DNA of 64,000 nt from Cydia pomonella (GCF_033807575.1 NC_084713.1:12092703-12156702); one strand, 5' to 3'. Shown: positions 1 through 12,309, counted from the first letter of the stretch. The notes: generated by a model from the sequence alone, not told the origin. Numbers and translations are program-made.

Positions 1-804
1 AGGGTTCCGTACCATTTATGACGTATTAAAATAAACTACTTACTAGATCTGGTTCAAACTAATTTTCGTTGGAAGTTTGCATGGTAATGTATGTCATATA
101 TTTTTTTTAGATTTTTCATTCTGTTATTTTAGAAGTTACAGGGGGGGGGGACACACATTTTTTCACTTTGGAAGTGTCTCTCGCGCAAACTATTCAGTTT
201 AGAAAAAAATGATATTAGAAACCTAAATATCATTTTTGAAGACCTATCACTAGATACCCCACACGTATGGGTTTGATGAAAAAAAATTTTTTTTTTTTAA
301 TTTTTATGACGTATTAAAAAAAACTACTTACTAGATCTCGTTCGAACCAATTTTCGGTGGAAGTTTGCATGGCAATGTATATCATATATTTTTTTTAGAT
401 TTTTCATTCTGTTATTTTAGAAGTTACGGGGGGGGGGGGGGGGACACTTTTTACCACTTTGGAAGTGTCTCTCGCGCAAACTATTCAGTTTAGAAAAAAA
501 TGATATTAGAAACCTCAATATCATTTTTAATGACCTATCCATAGATACCCCACACGTATGGGTTTGTTCAAAAAAGATTTTTTGAGTTTCAGTTCTAAGT
601 ATGGGGAACCCCCAAAATTTATTGTTTTTTTTCTATTTTTGTGTAAACATCATAATGCGGTTCATAGAATACATCTACTTACCAAGTTTGAACAGTATAG
701 CTTTTATAGTTTCGGAAAAAAGTGGCTGTGACAGAATCGGACAGACAGACGGACATGACGAATCTATATGGGTTCCGTTTTTTGCCATTTGGCTACGGAA
801 CCCT
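1..804. repeat. Lepidopteran interspersed repeat with internal tandem duplication
   Basis: The segment begins with AGGGTTCCGTA and ends with its exact reverse complement at 794-804, giving an 11-bp terminal inverted repeat. Inside, a unit starting TTTATGACGTATTAAA at 15 is repeated at 303, a 288-bp period at high identity. Each unit carries a poly-G tract followed by GACAC and a CACACGTATGGGTTTG motif. The right end has the acagacagacgg...ctacggaaccct block also seen in the 39,721-40,418 repeat. No protein is encoded. The transposon class is unclear to me. Confidence 0.7.
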
Positions 805-811
805 AAAAATG

Positions 812-3435
812 GGCATAAATTATATTATAATCAATATATTTAGGTGTCCTTACCTCCGTTTGAACCCCTATGAGATAACACCCTTCTAACTCAGCCCTAA
901 TTAAGTGAATTTATCTACCAGTAGCGCCATCTATCGCGCCTCTCCAGTACTAATGTAGCCCGGTACCTAGCGCTCGGCTGCTTTCTCCACAGTACGCTTT
1001 TGTAACTCAGCCGAACAACATATAATAAATAATAAAAGTATAATAAATAATAAAATAAATATATTTCAAATTATCATATAAGAAAGTAAACACAAAATTC
1101 TCAAATTAAAATTATAGTATACGGTACCGTTTTTTACAAATAATGGTCATGAAAACAAAACATTTAAAATGTTGTAACATTTTCTGCGAATTTCCACCAG
1201 CATTATCCGCAAATATATCGATATCATAACCCTCAACAGCTGTCATGTTTAGCAACGCCAGTGTCCCAGCCGTTTTTATTTTTAGCCAGCCTAAGCCAGC
1301 CGATAATGTCGCAAATCCTGTGACATGCCATAGGTATGCATGTTATTTATATTTTAGTTTTGTCTTTATATCACAAATTCTCACATAATATTACAAAAGA
1401 GGGTATACTCGTAACAATATGATGGTCGCCAAGTCACGAGTTTCCATTAACTCAACTTCCGCGATAGATCGTAGGAGTCCTGCCTTCCATGGTTTTACGG
1501 TTTGGTTCTTTATAAATATACGAGTATCTACGTTTTTTCTAATTTGTAAGTAGATTATCTTTTCTTTGGTAATCAGCTCTATTATTAAACGCCGCGGCGG
1601 ATGGACGCCGTATTGATATGATTGAATGCCGCCTGCCGGTTGCCGCCCGCGGCGGGTGACTCGTCCGCCTCAATACAAACATGCACATACATTTACGAGC
1701 ATAGCATTTGGACGTCGACGGTGGGCGGCGTCTTGTAAAGCAGACCGTAGATTGCTATTTCTAGTGGACATCGCAATAATACCTGGATACATATTATCTG
1801 GGGACATTGGGAATGAACAATAAAACATGAGTGAACAATCTAATACAAGTTTGCGTTCAAACTAATTTGACGTATAGATTTCCGAGATACCGGCGCTAGA
1901 TATTTCTGTTTTGTTGACATTTTATTATTCAGCTACGCTTGGCAATGATTTATTACCCGTGTAGTATCGATGGAAATAAGTAAGTAAGCGATACTTCTTT
2001 GCATGTTGTTATAGCGAGCTGTCTTTGTAAGTAAAAGTACCTATGTATGCGTCTGAAAATAATGCCCTTATATAAAAATATAGGAATGTGATAGTATGGG
2101 ACAACTTAGATTTGTATGAGAAAATGACTGGTTATGTTTCACCAAAGAGAATTGATTGTAATAGAGAGATCCAATCTAAGAAAACGTGGCCCTCACAGAA
2201 GGCTGAATTGTCAAACGTCAGTCAACCTTTGACAATACCGCAAAATGTATGGAGCTGTATAGCGCCATCTCATTTACCAGTCAAATTCGAAGCACGAAAT
2301 AGTCTTAGATTATACGCATTTTACACAATCAATGTATCTTTGGTTTCACTTAAGGTTTTAACTACATTGATTGTGCTAGCATAAAGAAGTGTGGGATAAT
2401 CTTATAATCATACTGACGCCTCCACTTTTTAAAAGAAAAAAGAATAAGAAAAATATAATGGAATAACGGGCACGTGGAGCAAAAATGAATTGTGAAAATG
2501 GACTACTAACATGGAGCAAAAATTATATTAATTTAATCATATACACAGTTCATTGGTTATGCATGGTCTGCACCTATTTCGTGCTCATGAATCCAGAAAA
2601 CGTTACACGTGAAGACTCGTCGTCCTAATAAAATAAATATTTACGAAGTGGTTAACCTCAAGCCGTTTACCTTTTCTAGTAAAATTAACTTACAGCTCTT
2701 TTTAGGGATTCCTGTTGTGTAGTGACACATAAAAACGTATTTATAGGTACAACAAATAATAAAGCATTTATACTCGTAGTCAGCATCAAATAGATCGTGA
2801 CGGCTAAAGTGGCCAAGTATCAATCAATCAATCAATAATTTATTTCGAACAAAAATCCATAATGTGTTAGTAACAAAGTACTCGTAATACTTAAATCTAG
2901 GGTTACTAGAAACATAACACTAAACATTTTTTTACATAATGGGGCATGTAGCTGTACCCAGTGTTTCAGCCACGGTGCTTGCGAACTTGCTACTCTCTAA
3001 ATTAAATTTTTGGACAGTTTTTTCTCGATTTTGGCCACCGTAGCCTACGGAGACTAACAAGCAACGCTAAGCGATCTTCGTAGTCTATGGACGTTGCTAT
3101 ATTACGGGTGTCACATGCGTGTTTCTGACTTGTGAAGTAATTGTTTTTACTATGCAACCAAATGAATATTTTGTAAGTTGGCAGCAATGCACTTAGTTTA
3201 AAACTGTATTCGTTTTGATTTTGTTAGGTTGGTAGCCATTAATCGCAGTAACGTTATAGGTTATAGCGATTAAAAGCACAAGTGCTGTTATGAGGAATAG
3301 ACAATATAGACTTTTTCTTGAAACCTTTTATGTATGTTCTTATATTCGTGTTAATGAATGCATAAATGACTGATAACAGTAGAGGATAGTACATTTCGAT
3401 ACTAGTGCGGAAAGTATGTCTTTTCCGCACGTGTA
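812..3435. other. No gene recognised
   Basis: No convincing coding sequence. A 98-codon frame at 2,088-2,384 has no recognisable domain and unremarkable composition. A (CAAT)n run at 2,820-2,836 next to AATTTATTT reads on the minus strand as the TTGA-type microsatellite tail often found at the 3' end of lepidopteran non-LTR retrotransposons. A GC-rich patch at 1,590-1,660 was examined and shows nothing else. Confidence 0.5.
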
Positions 3436-4372
3436 TCTCTAACTGGAGGGGTATAAATCTGCTACCCATTTGCTCTAAAGTGCTGTGCAAAATCTTACTC
3501 TCGAGGATGGCAAAAGTGATTGACAGCAAGCTCAGAGAAGAACAGGCAGGATTTAGGCCAGGGCGTTCTTGTACTGACCAGATCAACCTCTTGCGAATGG
3601 TCCTAGAACAATGTCGGGAAATGCAGTGTGAGGTTTTTGCTCTATTCGTTGACTTTGAAAAAGCATTCGATAGGGTAAAATTGGCAAGCATATGGAGGGT
3701 TCTAAAGCTTAACGGTGTGCCAGATAAGCTGATCAACATTACGTATCAAAGCACTCTATCATGGATCTTCATGTAGAGTGCTTCACAAGGGAAAACTCAC
3801 TGAGAGTATAGATGTCACAGCAGGTGTCAAGCAGGGTTGCTTGCTTTCCCCACTGCTGTTTCTGTTGGTGCTTGACGACGTGATGTGCAGGGCTACCAGC
3901 AGAGGTCGAAGAGGCTTGCCTTGGACATCTGAAAACGACCTCGAGGCTATCGACTTTGCAGATGACCTCTGCCTTATAGCAACCACGCGTGAGCAACTCC
4001 AAGACAAGGCAGAAGATCTAGCAGAAGAGGCTGAAAAGGAAGGATTGCGCATTAACTACAATAAAACAAAGGAAATGCGCCATAACAGCACCGATTCAAC
4101 CCCAATGCTGATCAAGGGAAATAAGATTGAACAAGTGGCTAGCTTTTGCTACCTGGGCAGTATTGTCGACCAGAGTGGAGGTACGGAAGCTTATATTGAA
4201 ACACGAATAAACAAAGCCCGAGCCACATTCAGCCAGCTTAAACCTGTGTGGAACTCCTCTACCTTGACGAGAAGAACTAAAGTGAGGACTTTCAATTCCA
4301 ATGTAAAGGCCGTGTTACTGTACGGGTGCGAAACCTGGTTTGTTCGCAAAGACCTAATGACAAAACTAAAAC
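3436..4372 (+). pseudogene. Non-LTR retrotransposon reverse transcriptase, degenerate fragment
   Basis: This is the RT domain of an APE-type non-LTR retrotransposon; the fragment is too short for a firm clade, but the phrases look RTE-like. Motifs in order are NWRGINLLPICSKVL, GFRPGRSCTDQI, motif A LFVDFEKAFDRV, motif B VKQGCLLSPLL, motif C DFADDLCLIA (catalytic DD at about 3,961-3,966), FCYLGSIVDQSGG and LLYGCETW. The frame breaks at about 3,744-3,747: the first part ends in a stop at 3,774, while the IKALYHGSSC stretch expected next is read from 3,747 in another frame. Endonuclease and C-terminus are missing, and after 4,372 the sequence changes to an unrelated repeat. It is a dead, doubly truncated copy. 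Confidence 0.9.
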
Positions 4373-5320
4373 AACGGGTTGCACTCCGGGAGTGCCGGCA
4401 GAAGTGAAAACATGATTATTAACGTTGTGCATTTTTTATATGTATATTGGAGAAATTGAGTAGCAGTTTTATAAAAAGGGATAGTTCTCTATTATACCTA
4501 CGTAAATAAATTAGAATGTGGACGATATTTTGAAATGCGAATTTTAGTGTTAATGTATAACATATACAGAGTAATTCATGAGAAATGAGCAGGACTACAC
4601 AATCAGTAAATGTTGTGAAATGTTAATGAATCGTTCACCATAATATATTAAGTAAAGCAATCACGCTTCTTTTGTTATTTAAACAGCAATTTGATTATGA
4701 AGAAAATAAAATGTCACACTTGAATGAGATACGATTTTTCAAAAGTAACCAGGCTTCGATGACATTCAATTTGCACGTCACCATGATGTCAAGTGTCCGT
4801 CTTACGAATTTTCAATCTGATGGTCATGTCACACCTGACGCGAGTTTAACATTTATTCCCCATCACAAATAGTGCACAGCGCCGCTAAAGAAGTTTTCAC
4901 TTCAAAAAAAGCTTTCCGAATTTTGTCCAAAATGTGTACACTTTTGAAGTTTTGTATTGCACAGTTTTGGGGTGCTCTTTTGCAATACACATAATCCACG
5001 ATTAAAATAGTTCTACAAATTCTTTCGCAGTGAAGCAATGTATTATCTATTACACGAGCAGATTTCACGCTTAAGCGTTAAACGTTTGCTAGGTCATTAA
5101 TAAGAGCTCGGCCGGCAAACAATGGCCTGGCCCCATTGTTGCCGCGTTGTTGTGCACGAGGACTTTCCGGCACAATGCTCTACTGAGTGACTTTCGGGTA
5201 GGTAATCCTCTTATTCTTGCACGGGTTTATAGGGGCTAATTAATATGTTACTAACATTATAATAGGTATATCGATGTTTATAGTTAATTTGCAAATGTTC
5301 TGATCATATAAATAAAAAAA
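4373..5320. other. No gene recognised
   Basis: AT-rich sequence. The first bases (GGTTGCACTCCGGGAGTGCC) look like the edge of another interspersed repeat joined to the retrotransposon fossil. Nothing else is supportable. Confidence 0.4.
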
Positions 5321-5458
5321 TGTGACCGCGGCTGGCAAAACATCCCACTTTGTCGCTTGCAATAAGGACGCCATATTAGGTTATTCATATAAAGATACAA
5401 GCCAATCTCGTCCTTATGGCAAGCGACAGAGTGGGATGTTATGCTGGCTGCGGTCACA
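5321..5458. mobile_element. Hairpin MITE with 50-bp inverted arms
   Basis: Bases 5,321-5,370 (beginning TGTGACCGCGGCTGGC) and 5,409-5,458 (ending GCTGGCTGCGGTCACA) are near-perfect reverse complements separated by 38 bp. There is no coding capacity. It is a typical non-autonomous DNA transposon of the MITE kind; no target duplication could be assigned, so the superfamily is open. A 61-codon frame across it is an artefact of the palindrome. Confidence 0.85.
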
Positions 5459-5898
5459 AATGAAAATATTGCAACTACATGTTATAAGATTAAAGTCATC
5501 TATATAAGTATAACAATATAGTTATAAATACAGTAAATTCTTTTAAAAGGTATATCGGTATACGAAAGTAGCAACTATTTAACGTGAGAAAGGAAAGACT
5601 CGAAAATAGGGCCGGTTTCCAGTCTACGAGTGTTAATATATAATTAATAATTTTATTACTTTTACAAAACTTTTTAAGTTTTTATGCGACATTATCAAAC
5701 AGTATCGCTTTATTCTTGAGCAATTAGGATATCTGCAGTTCTACAGTTTTTATGCAGGAAACCCAGTTTTTAGGCAAATTATAAATTTTTACTAACAGTT
5801 AGTTTTTTACTCATAATTGCATAGGTCTGTACTTTTGATTCAACATTACTTCTTATGTATTTAAGCTAGTTTTATAGAGTTACGCATTCAACAAGATG

Positions 5899-6091
5899 TT
5901 AACCTTTTCGACGCCGTGTCAAACACAAAGCTGTCACTCAGACGCCACGTCACCGAAGTGTCAAAACTGAAGTTGAACTTTATGTATATGCACGTAGGTC
6001 GATGTTGCTCTGTGGTCTGTGACATATTAATCTGTCTTTGGCGTTGGACCTACGGTGCGGATATATCCGTCATTAGCGTCCAAAAGGTTAA
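5899..6091. mobile_element. piggyBac-type MITE flanked by TTAA
   Basis: Both edges carry TTAA (5,899-5,902 and 6,088-6,091), and the ends are inverted: TTAACCTTTTCGACGCC on the left and GCGTCCAAAAGGTTAA on the right. A TTAA target duplication is the hallmark of the piggyBac superfamily. The 185-bp interior is non-coding and includes the phrase GGATATATCCG. It is probably mobilised by a piggyBac-like transposase encoded elsewhere. Confidence 0.75.
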
Positions 6092-6120
6092 GAGGACAGA
6101 GGACGGCCGCTTCTCCATAA

Positions 6121-6374
6121 AAACGTAGTCTCCATTTTCCTCTCTGGATATTGACATTATGGAAAATATTTTTACATAATTGGATGTATATTAATAATAG
6201 CTATGCTCTTACGTTTGACATTTTTAGATTTTTAGATTATTGTAATAATTATGGACAAAAAGCAGTTTTCATAAAATATCAAACGTAGGGGTGTAGCTGT
6301 GGGCGATATACACAATCTGTCCCAATTTACCTGAATAATGTTAATATCCAGAGAGGAAAATGACGACTACGTTT
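6121..6374. mobile_element. MITE with ~34-bp terminal inverted repeats
   Basis: The left end AAACGTAGTCTCCATTTTCC and the right end, which reads AAACGTAGTCGTCATTTTCC on the opposite strand, match over about 34 bp through CTCTCTGGATATT. The interior is AT-rich and non-coding. The target duplication is not clear. Confidence 0.8.
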
Positions 6375-7512
6375 GTATGACAAGGCGATTTCGCGCGGAT
6401 CCTCCAGTTTCGTCTTAAAGCCAAATCAAAATCTGCAATATCTCATGCGAAGACAATATAAAAGGATCCAAGTTGTTCAGTCTAAGGTGCGGATAAAAAC
6501 GATATCTCCGAGATGCGGATAAGGCTGTACGAGTACCTATATGCTTCAAATTCCTTAGCATGGAGCGTACGCTTCAGTAATTCCTGAAATTGTAAAAGTA
6601 ATCGGGACTATCCACCTTCTGTTTCCACTGCCTTACAACTACGGTTACATAGCTCGCAGTGACCCCTTAAGACCCATCACTTTTTATTTCATTCTCGTGT
6701 TCTGAATTAGTAAAAAATACCTGTTCGTATTAGTAGCAGCAGCAGCTAAGGAACCTTTTATCCCGTTTATATCTCGCTTTAAATATGTTAAATGTATCGC
6801 CACAGTTACGGACGTTTTAACGGTCCGGGTCCGGGCCGTTTCGTTTTCCATGACGGGTGATCGGTGATCACGTGATGCTTGCAATAGAAAACGAAGTGTC
6901 GAACGCCTCGGTTCGAACTCGGACCGTTCTAGTGTGAGTCATCCTTTTAGTATGTGTATCCTTACTGTCGTCACAAACAAAGTTATAAAAAACTTCGATA
7001 CCTGATACTGCGTTCTATATATGTATAGAAAATTGCATTCAGCCGCATGGGACTACTAGTTCACGCCGCAGTGATGTAGTACATTGCAACGTGTCTAGTA
7101 GGAACACTCTTCAGGCGATTTAGTTCCTTCGTTCGTTAAACTCACGGATCAAAATGCCGTGAGCTGTGTACGTATCATCGCAAGATGAATGCAATATGCA
7201 TGTCAGTGCATATAAAATGTGTGTTAAAATATTATTTTAAAAATGTTAACCGATTTCCTCTTTATTCAAACAAGCTTTTCAAAATATTAAATATTAGAAA
7301 GGTAGACGTCCGAGCTTGTCACTGTTCCAGTAGGTACAAGTCATCTCTTTATTAAGGTACTATTGAGGAAACAGCGGGGTCTCATCTATTGGACCTTAGC
7401 ATGTCGAGCATTGTGACTTGGCCGCCAGCTTTTTAAAAAAATCCTGCTGGCAAGACGTAAACATTTTGGCCCAGGAAATTTTGGAAATAAGGGTTTCACC
7501 TCGGAATAACAC
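6375..7512. other. No gene recognised
   Basis: No domain, long frame or strong repeat structure seen. A 66-codon minus-strand frame at 6,684-6,884 is not recognisable. Confidence 0.4.
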
Positions 7513-8176
7513 AATAAGCTGGAAACTCGTATACACCTTCATCATGTCGGACTAAAAGTTCTGTTGAAAGTCAACGGAAATCCCGTGCGCGTGTTGGAAG
7601 TTATTCAAGGTAAAATGTCTTAAAAATAGTTTTTTCGCGGATATCATGGTTTCTTTAGCTCCAATGTAGTTTACATCTAGGTAAGAATAAGTACAACATC
7701 TTATCTTATCTCAGCTGATATTTAATCTCTGTCTTATAGCCACGGCTCACGGGAGCCTGGGGTTCGTTTGGCAACCAATCCCGACAATTGGCGTAGGCAC
7801 TAATTATTACGAAAGCGACTACTTCCTGACCATTCAACCCACAGGGGAAACTATGTCTTATTGGGATTAGTCCGGTTTCCCGAAGTTTTTTTAAATAATA
7901 CTTTCTCTAAAGTTATTAAATCATTAAAATGACATTTATGGGTCATACATTGATTTTAAAATAAATGTTGCCCACATGTTCACAGGAAGACATTCGTTAA
8001 TAACAGCTCGTGTGCATATAAGTAATGATTTTATGATAGGTTAATACAAACCGTTTTGCGAAAAACCGTTTTCTGTGAATTTTAAGTAACTTCCGACGCG
8101 CACACGCAATATTCTGTCACTTTTAAGGCATCCTTTAGAATCCATAATGAGGGTGTATACGAGTTTCCAGCTTATT
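7513..8176. mobile_element. Non-autonomous DNA element with 34-bp inverted ends
   Basis: AATAAGCTGGAAACTCGTAT at 7,513 and its complement ending at 8,176 form inverted repeats of about 34 bp with two or three mismatches. Some sub-terminal complementarity continues inward, for example GTGCGCGTGTTGGAAGTTA against TAACTTCCGACGCGCACAC. The 600-bp interior has no coding potential. The element is larger than a usual MITE but clearly non-autonomous. Confidence 0.7.
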
Positions 8177-8671
8177 ATCTTTCATTCTGAGATTGAATTA
8201 ATTAAACTTCACTTTGATTGACAGTGTGTAAGTAATATGTGGGTGAAATCCTCGTTCAGATTTCATCTTAGGTATTCGAGGGGCTGTGTTTGTCTAGGTG
8301 GTGAGGCAATTTATTGAGGTAGGTAAATAAATAATTTGTAACTGATTGATCAAATAAATACTCTTATTATAACGTAACATAGGACTTCAGTCATAATCAT
8401 AACATTATACTTTAGTTACGAACTATTTTCAAGTATAACAATATGATGTAATAACTTGACTAAAAGCCGCTTCAATCTGCCTAAGAATTTTTCATTTGCG
8501 CATCTGAAAGTAAGCATGAAGTACGATCCTGCCAGTCATTCTGCGTACTTTTTCATTACGCATCACTATTCTGGAAACAATAGTACCGCCCTCGAGATGT
8601 TTCTTGTTTTTTGTCTCCACGTTCCCCGCGATTTCTGTGAAAATATCAGCAGGCTAACAATAAGAATTGCT
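8177..8671. other. No gene recognised
   Basis: AT-rich sequence with a short unrecognised frame (8,456-8,686); no repeat structure beyond the arm that starts at 8,672. Confidence 0.35.
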
Positions 8672-8886
8672 ATTAGAACAAATTAAATTATTTTCAGAAA
8701 TTTTTTTAATTTGTTTTTATTTCAAGTAGAAACACTACTATATGAATTATAAAATGAAATAAATGTCATATACTAAGAAAAAGTGACCAAGGCCTCCAGT
8801 GCCTCAGGCTGGAATCGAACCAGCGTCCTCTGCTATCGCGGCAGAAATTAAAATATTTTCTGAAAATAATTTAATTTGTTCTAATG
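8672..8886. repeat. Inverted repeat enclosing a SINE fragment
   Basis: ATTAGAACAAATTAAATTAT at 8,672-8,701 is repeated in reverse complement at 8,856-8,886, an arm of about 30 bp. Between the arms lies the minus-strand SINE piece at 8,756-8,843. The hairpin would have a loop of about 155 bp. Confidence 0.75.
8756..8843 (-). mobile_element. tRNA-derived SINE, 5'-truncated, minus strand
   Basis: This 88-bp stretch is the reverse complement of 9,046-9,134 with only two or three differences. It contains the B box and the shared body ending in GACATTTATTTC, but lacks the A box, so it is a 5'-truncated copy of the neighbouring SINE in opposite orientation. Confidence 0.8.
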
Positions 8887-9013
8887 CTTCTAATAGTTAG
8901 TATTGATTGTGAGCGCCATCTCTCTCGCTAGCTCGGTATCACCTGAGTTGATCCAGTTAGAAGGTATGAACCATATTGTTCTACCTTAGAGATGGCTAGA
9001 GGGCTGCTGCCGT

Positions 9014-9134
9014 GACCCCGGTGGCCGAGTGGCTCAGGCACCTAGCTGCGGCGATAGCAGAGGACGCTGGTTCGATTCCAGCCTGGGGCACTGGAGGCCT
9101 TGGTCACTTTTTCTTAGTATATGACATTTATTTC
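9014..9134 (+). mobile_element. tRNA-derived SINE, plus strand
   Basis: An A box (TGGCCGAGTGG, 9,022-9,032) and B box (GGTTCGATTCC, 9,069-9,079) have tRNA-like spacing. The T arm is a perfect 5-bp stem (GCTGG/CCAGC) around TTCGATT, while the anticodon arm does not pair well. The tRNA-like head is followed by a short body shared with the inverted copy at 8,756-8,843, so this is a SINE rather than a functional tRNA gene. The Leu/Ser-like D arm suggests, but does not prove, the parent tRNA. Confidence 0.75.
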
Positions 9135-9813
9135 AGTTTATATAATAAGAATTGCATTCAGCAAGTAACCCCCTTATTGATAAAACTTTAGTTAAATTGT
9201 TAAATTGTGTTTCATTTCTTTCTTAAAAATACTTATGTCAAAATGACAGATAATTCAGGCCAGTGACGCGTTTATGAATGTCTTGTCTTTATTTTATTTT
9301 AATAAATAGTTTTTACTAAGTACATATAACATGAGATTTTATCTATAGCACAAATTTAATTTCGTTATTCTGAGCTGAATTCAATCGTCGTTAAAATAAC
9401 TAAAGGTACTGCTGCGTGTCTTTTTCGTCGAGTCATAATTCAGACAAAATATTTTCTTTACATAATTTCATACATAGCTACTTGAGTTATCTTGGTCTCA
9501 TCTACAACCATAATCATGATATTATATATGTTTGATTCAATTTAAATAGGTACTTTAATATTAATTCATTTGTCCAAATCTTTGATATATGTATAAAATA
9601 ATGCCCTTAAGGTCATAATTCCTTTTCCTTTATAAACTACTAGCTTCTGCCCGCGAATGATGAGTAACTCGATGAGACGTTTCGCTCTCCTTGGTTAAAT
9701 TAACTACTTACGTAGGTATAGAAAGAAAAAAATGGGTACAGTTTATTTCTTATACCTTTCATACATATTAATCTCTACACCATAACTTTCAGGAGGGTAA
9801 AGTTTAATACGTA
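9135..9813. other. No gene recognised
   Basis: AT-rich, without recognisable frames or repeats. Confidence 0.4.
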
Positions 9814-10038
9814 TTTACGATACAAGTGCGAAAAATAGGAAATTCGTAACGAGTGGCGATAATTTAAAACACGATTGAAGGGAGTGTTTTAAATCGACAC
9901 AAGTTGCGAATTACCTATTCGCGCATGTATCGTACAACGTTTTACAATACATATGACCCTTTAAATTTTCGACAGAGTTACATAATGTGCTAATTTACGC
10001 ACTAGTGCGGAAAATTAGCACCTTATATACTGTAAAAT
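9814..10038. mobile_element. Two-hairpin foldback element, copy 1
   Basis: First of four copies in the window (others at 40,790, 45,138 and 60,240). It consists of two successive palindromes. In the first, TACGATACAAGTGCGAAAAA pairs with TTCGCGCATGTATCGTA. In the second, a TTTTACAATACATATG block pairs with the CTTATATACTGTAAAA block at the end. No coding capacity. Confidence 0.8.
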
Positions 10039-10500
10039 TAGTAAAAAAAAGTTCAAAGTAAACAAGTGTGCAAATATTTAGTTTAAATACATATAACTAC
10101 CCTTTTTACATTTTAAACTATAATTGGTCCATTAAGTAATTTGCGTCTGATAGAACATAATCATTATTATTATAGTATTCGAAAGACATCGACTTCGCTC
10201 AAAAAAAGTCAGACACCACAAGACTAAAATTGCTAGTCATTAACCTAAATTTAAAAAATAGAGAAGTATCCTGTACACTATTACTCAAAACTATTAGGTT
10301 GTTCCGTTGTATCGACGAGATATTTTCTGTTTCTTTAATTACTTTTTATGGTTCCTGGGAACACGAAACTCCGGATATAAGAAATGGTCATAAGGCTAAA
10401 AAATTGTAAAGCAGGGTTTTTTACCACAATATTTTTTATTATCCTTATGTACGGATGTTAAACTTGGACACTAACATAAAAGGAAGAGCGCGCACCACTG

Positions 10501-10704
10501 GTAGCTGAGAGGAAGATCTACCAAAAAATCCTAACACCCACACGTAGAGAGGATGGAACCCGGAAACTCCGCATGAAGCAGGAGTTTGAAGATCTGGTGT
10601 CCGAGCCGAACATTATTGGAGAAACGAAAGCCGCCAGACTCCGATGTCTCGGGCACGTAGTCCGTACTACGGGTGAGGATCGTGCAGTCTGGAGGGCGTA
10701 CTTT
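10501..10704 (+). pseudogene. Non-LTR retrotransposon ORF2 C-terminal fragment
   Basis: Frame 1 from 10,501 reads VAERKIYQKILTPTRRED followed by KAARLRCLGHVVRTTGEDRA. The R-L-R-W/C-L-G-H-V phrase with a downstream R-A-V is typical of the extreme C-terminus of RTE-like and related non-LTR polyproteins. No RT domain is attached and the frame decays after about 10,704. It may be from the same broad family as 3,436-4,372, but the two do not overlap. Confidence 0.75.
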
Positions 10705-11493
10705 AGAGTTCCAAATGGCTGTAAACTTGCAAAGAATATTAGCTCATGGACTAATACTATCAGACCAATAAATAAGTTTCGAGTGATAGGGCCTTGATAA
10801 AAACCCACGTCATCTTTAAGCTGACAGGTAAAAAAGGTATTTGAAATTGCATAAAGCAATAGTTTCTTGACTTATTTTTGCCGCAATTCTGACCTATTGT
10901 AGCCTAGTGTATCACGAAGAGGCGTCGTTCGACACGTTCCCGTTATGTCAGCGTCGAAACTTGTTGAGGCACGTTATTGCGGGCAGGCTAGCCGACGACG
11001 CTTCACTTCTCAAGAGTTTCGTCCTTTGTTAAAAGCTGAATTATTTTCAGAAATATGCTAGGCGCATCTAGTATGTTTCGCTAACTTTTGTTAAAGTGAT
11101 ATTGAGCAAGTTGATTACCTATTTACTTAACATAATAATGTGTTAATTTAAGTTTATAACATAAAAAAGTATAGGTATGAAACGTTTTATTCAAATGAAG
11201 AACTTAAGTATAGCATGCATGTACTTATAGGATATTTTCTTAAATAATGTTTAATAATTATGACTTGTATGGTCTCAAGTAACAACTAAGCTGAGATTAA
11301 AAAATATTCAATGTGGATTTTTTTTACCAAAAGTTTGCTGTATACACTTATTAGTATCTAATTAATAATTTCCAACATTTAATTATATAGTCTACGGACT
11401 AGAATGGACGGACGGGGTTCCGGAGTGGCAGAAGACTGCTTTATGGACAAGCACTGCAAAGCTTTTTGTTGAGGTGGTTATCACGATATGCGG
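10705..11493. other. No gene recognised; left flank of the LTR element
   Basis: AT-rich non-coding sequence leading to the insertion site, which reads GATATGCGG immediately before the GCGG target duplication at 11,494. Confidence 0.45.
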
Positions 11494-11497
11494 GCGG
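11494..11497. repeat. Target site duplication, left (GCGG)
   Basis: GCGG immediately before the left LTR matches GCGG immediately after the right LTR at 35,568-35,571. Confidence 0.8.
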
Positions 11498-12309
11498 TGT
11501 GACTAGCCATATGCCTATTGTAATATTAGCCTCGATTTTATATTAAAATACATAGAAAAATATCGAAATACCTTGTAAAAACAAGTCCTCTTCATTTGCA
11601 TTTTTCATTCATAATTTCTCTGCGTATTCTGACAATGACGACTTGAAGGACACGTTTCCGAATTTCACCACTTGTGATGACAATTAAATACGTAACATAC
11701 AGTAAATATTCATTATTTTGGTTTATATCAATGCGCGAAAATAATAAATAATATTAAGACCGCTAGTTGTTACCTGGTATTAGTTTTCTTTGAAAAGAAT
11801 ATTTGTAGTCTTACATGCATGTAAAAGGTATAAGTATTGGTACAAAAAACATTGACTTACTTAATAATAAACATAAAATATTTCAATACAGGCGTTATTT
11901 TTAGAAAACAAAACTATAATACCTGAAATCAAATAATGGTGTTAGCATATTCATGTTTGACCGGTTTTGGAACGATCCCTTTTTTATCGATTGTTTTGGT
12001 CTACTTAAACTGACTATTAAGCAAATGCTGTCATTGTGAGCGTAAACGACATTGTGTGCGTGAACAAGGTAGTGTGCGTAGACGTCATTGAAATTATCTC
12101 CGTCTTTCTCTGAGCCGTGTATGCGAAAGAGACACAGTTGATAATTGGCATTAATATGAACGTTATTGTATAGGGAGTATGGATTGGTAAATAAGATGTA
12201 ACTTATGACCTTTCTTCATGAATCGTATGTCGTTACGTGCCGCGAAGCGAACAACCTCTTCTCTGATTTTGATGCCCTGGTACATCAAAGCTAGAAATAC
12301 GTCATAAAT

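Noticed and set aside
5322..6128. Frames at 5,322-5,507 and 5,916-6,128
   Set aside because: They lie across the arms of non-coding MITEs.
9014..9094. Functional tRNA gene
   Set aside because: A and B boxes are good but the anticodon arm does not pair and an inverted copy of the body lies next to it, so a SINE is the better call.
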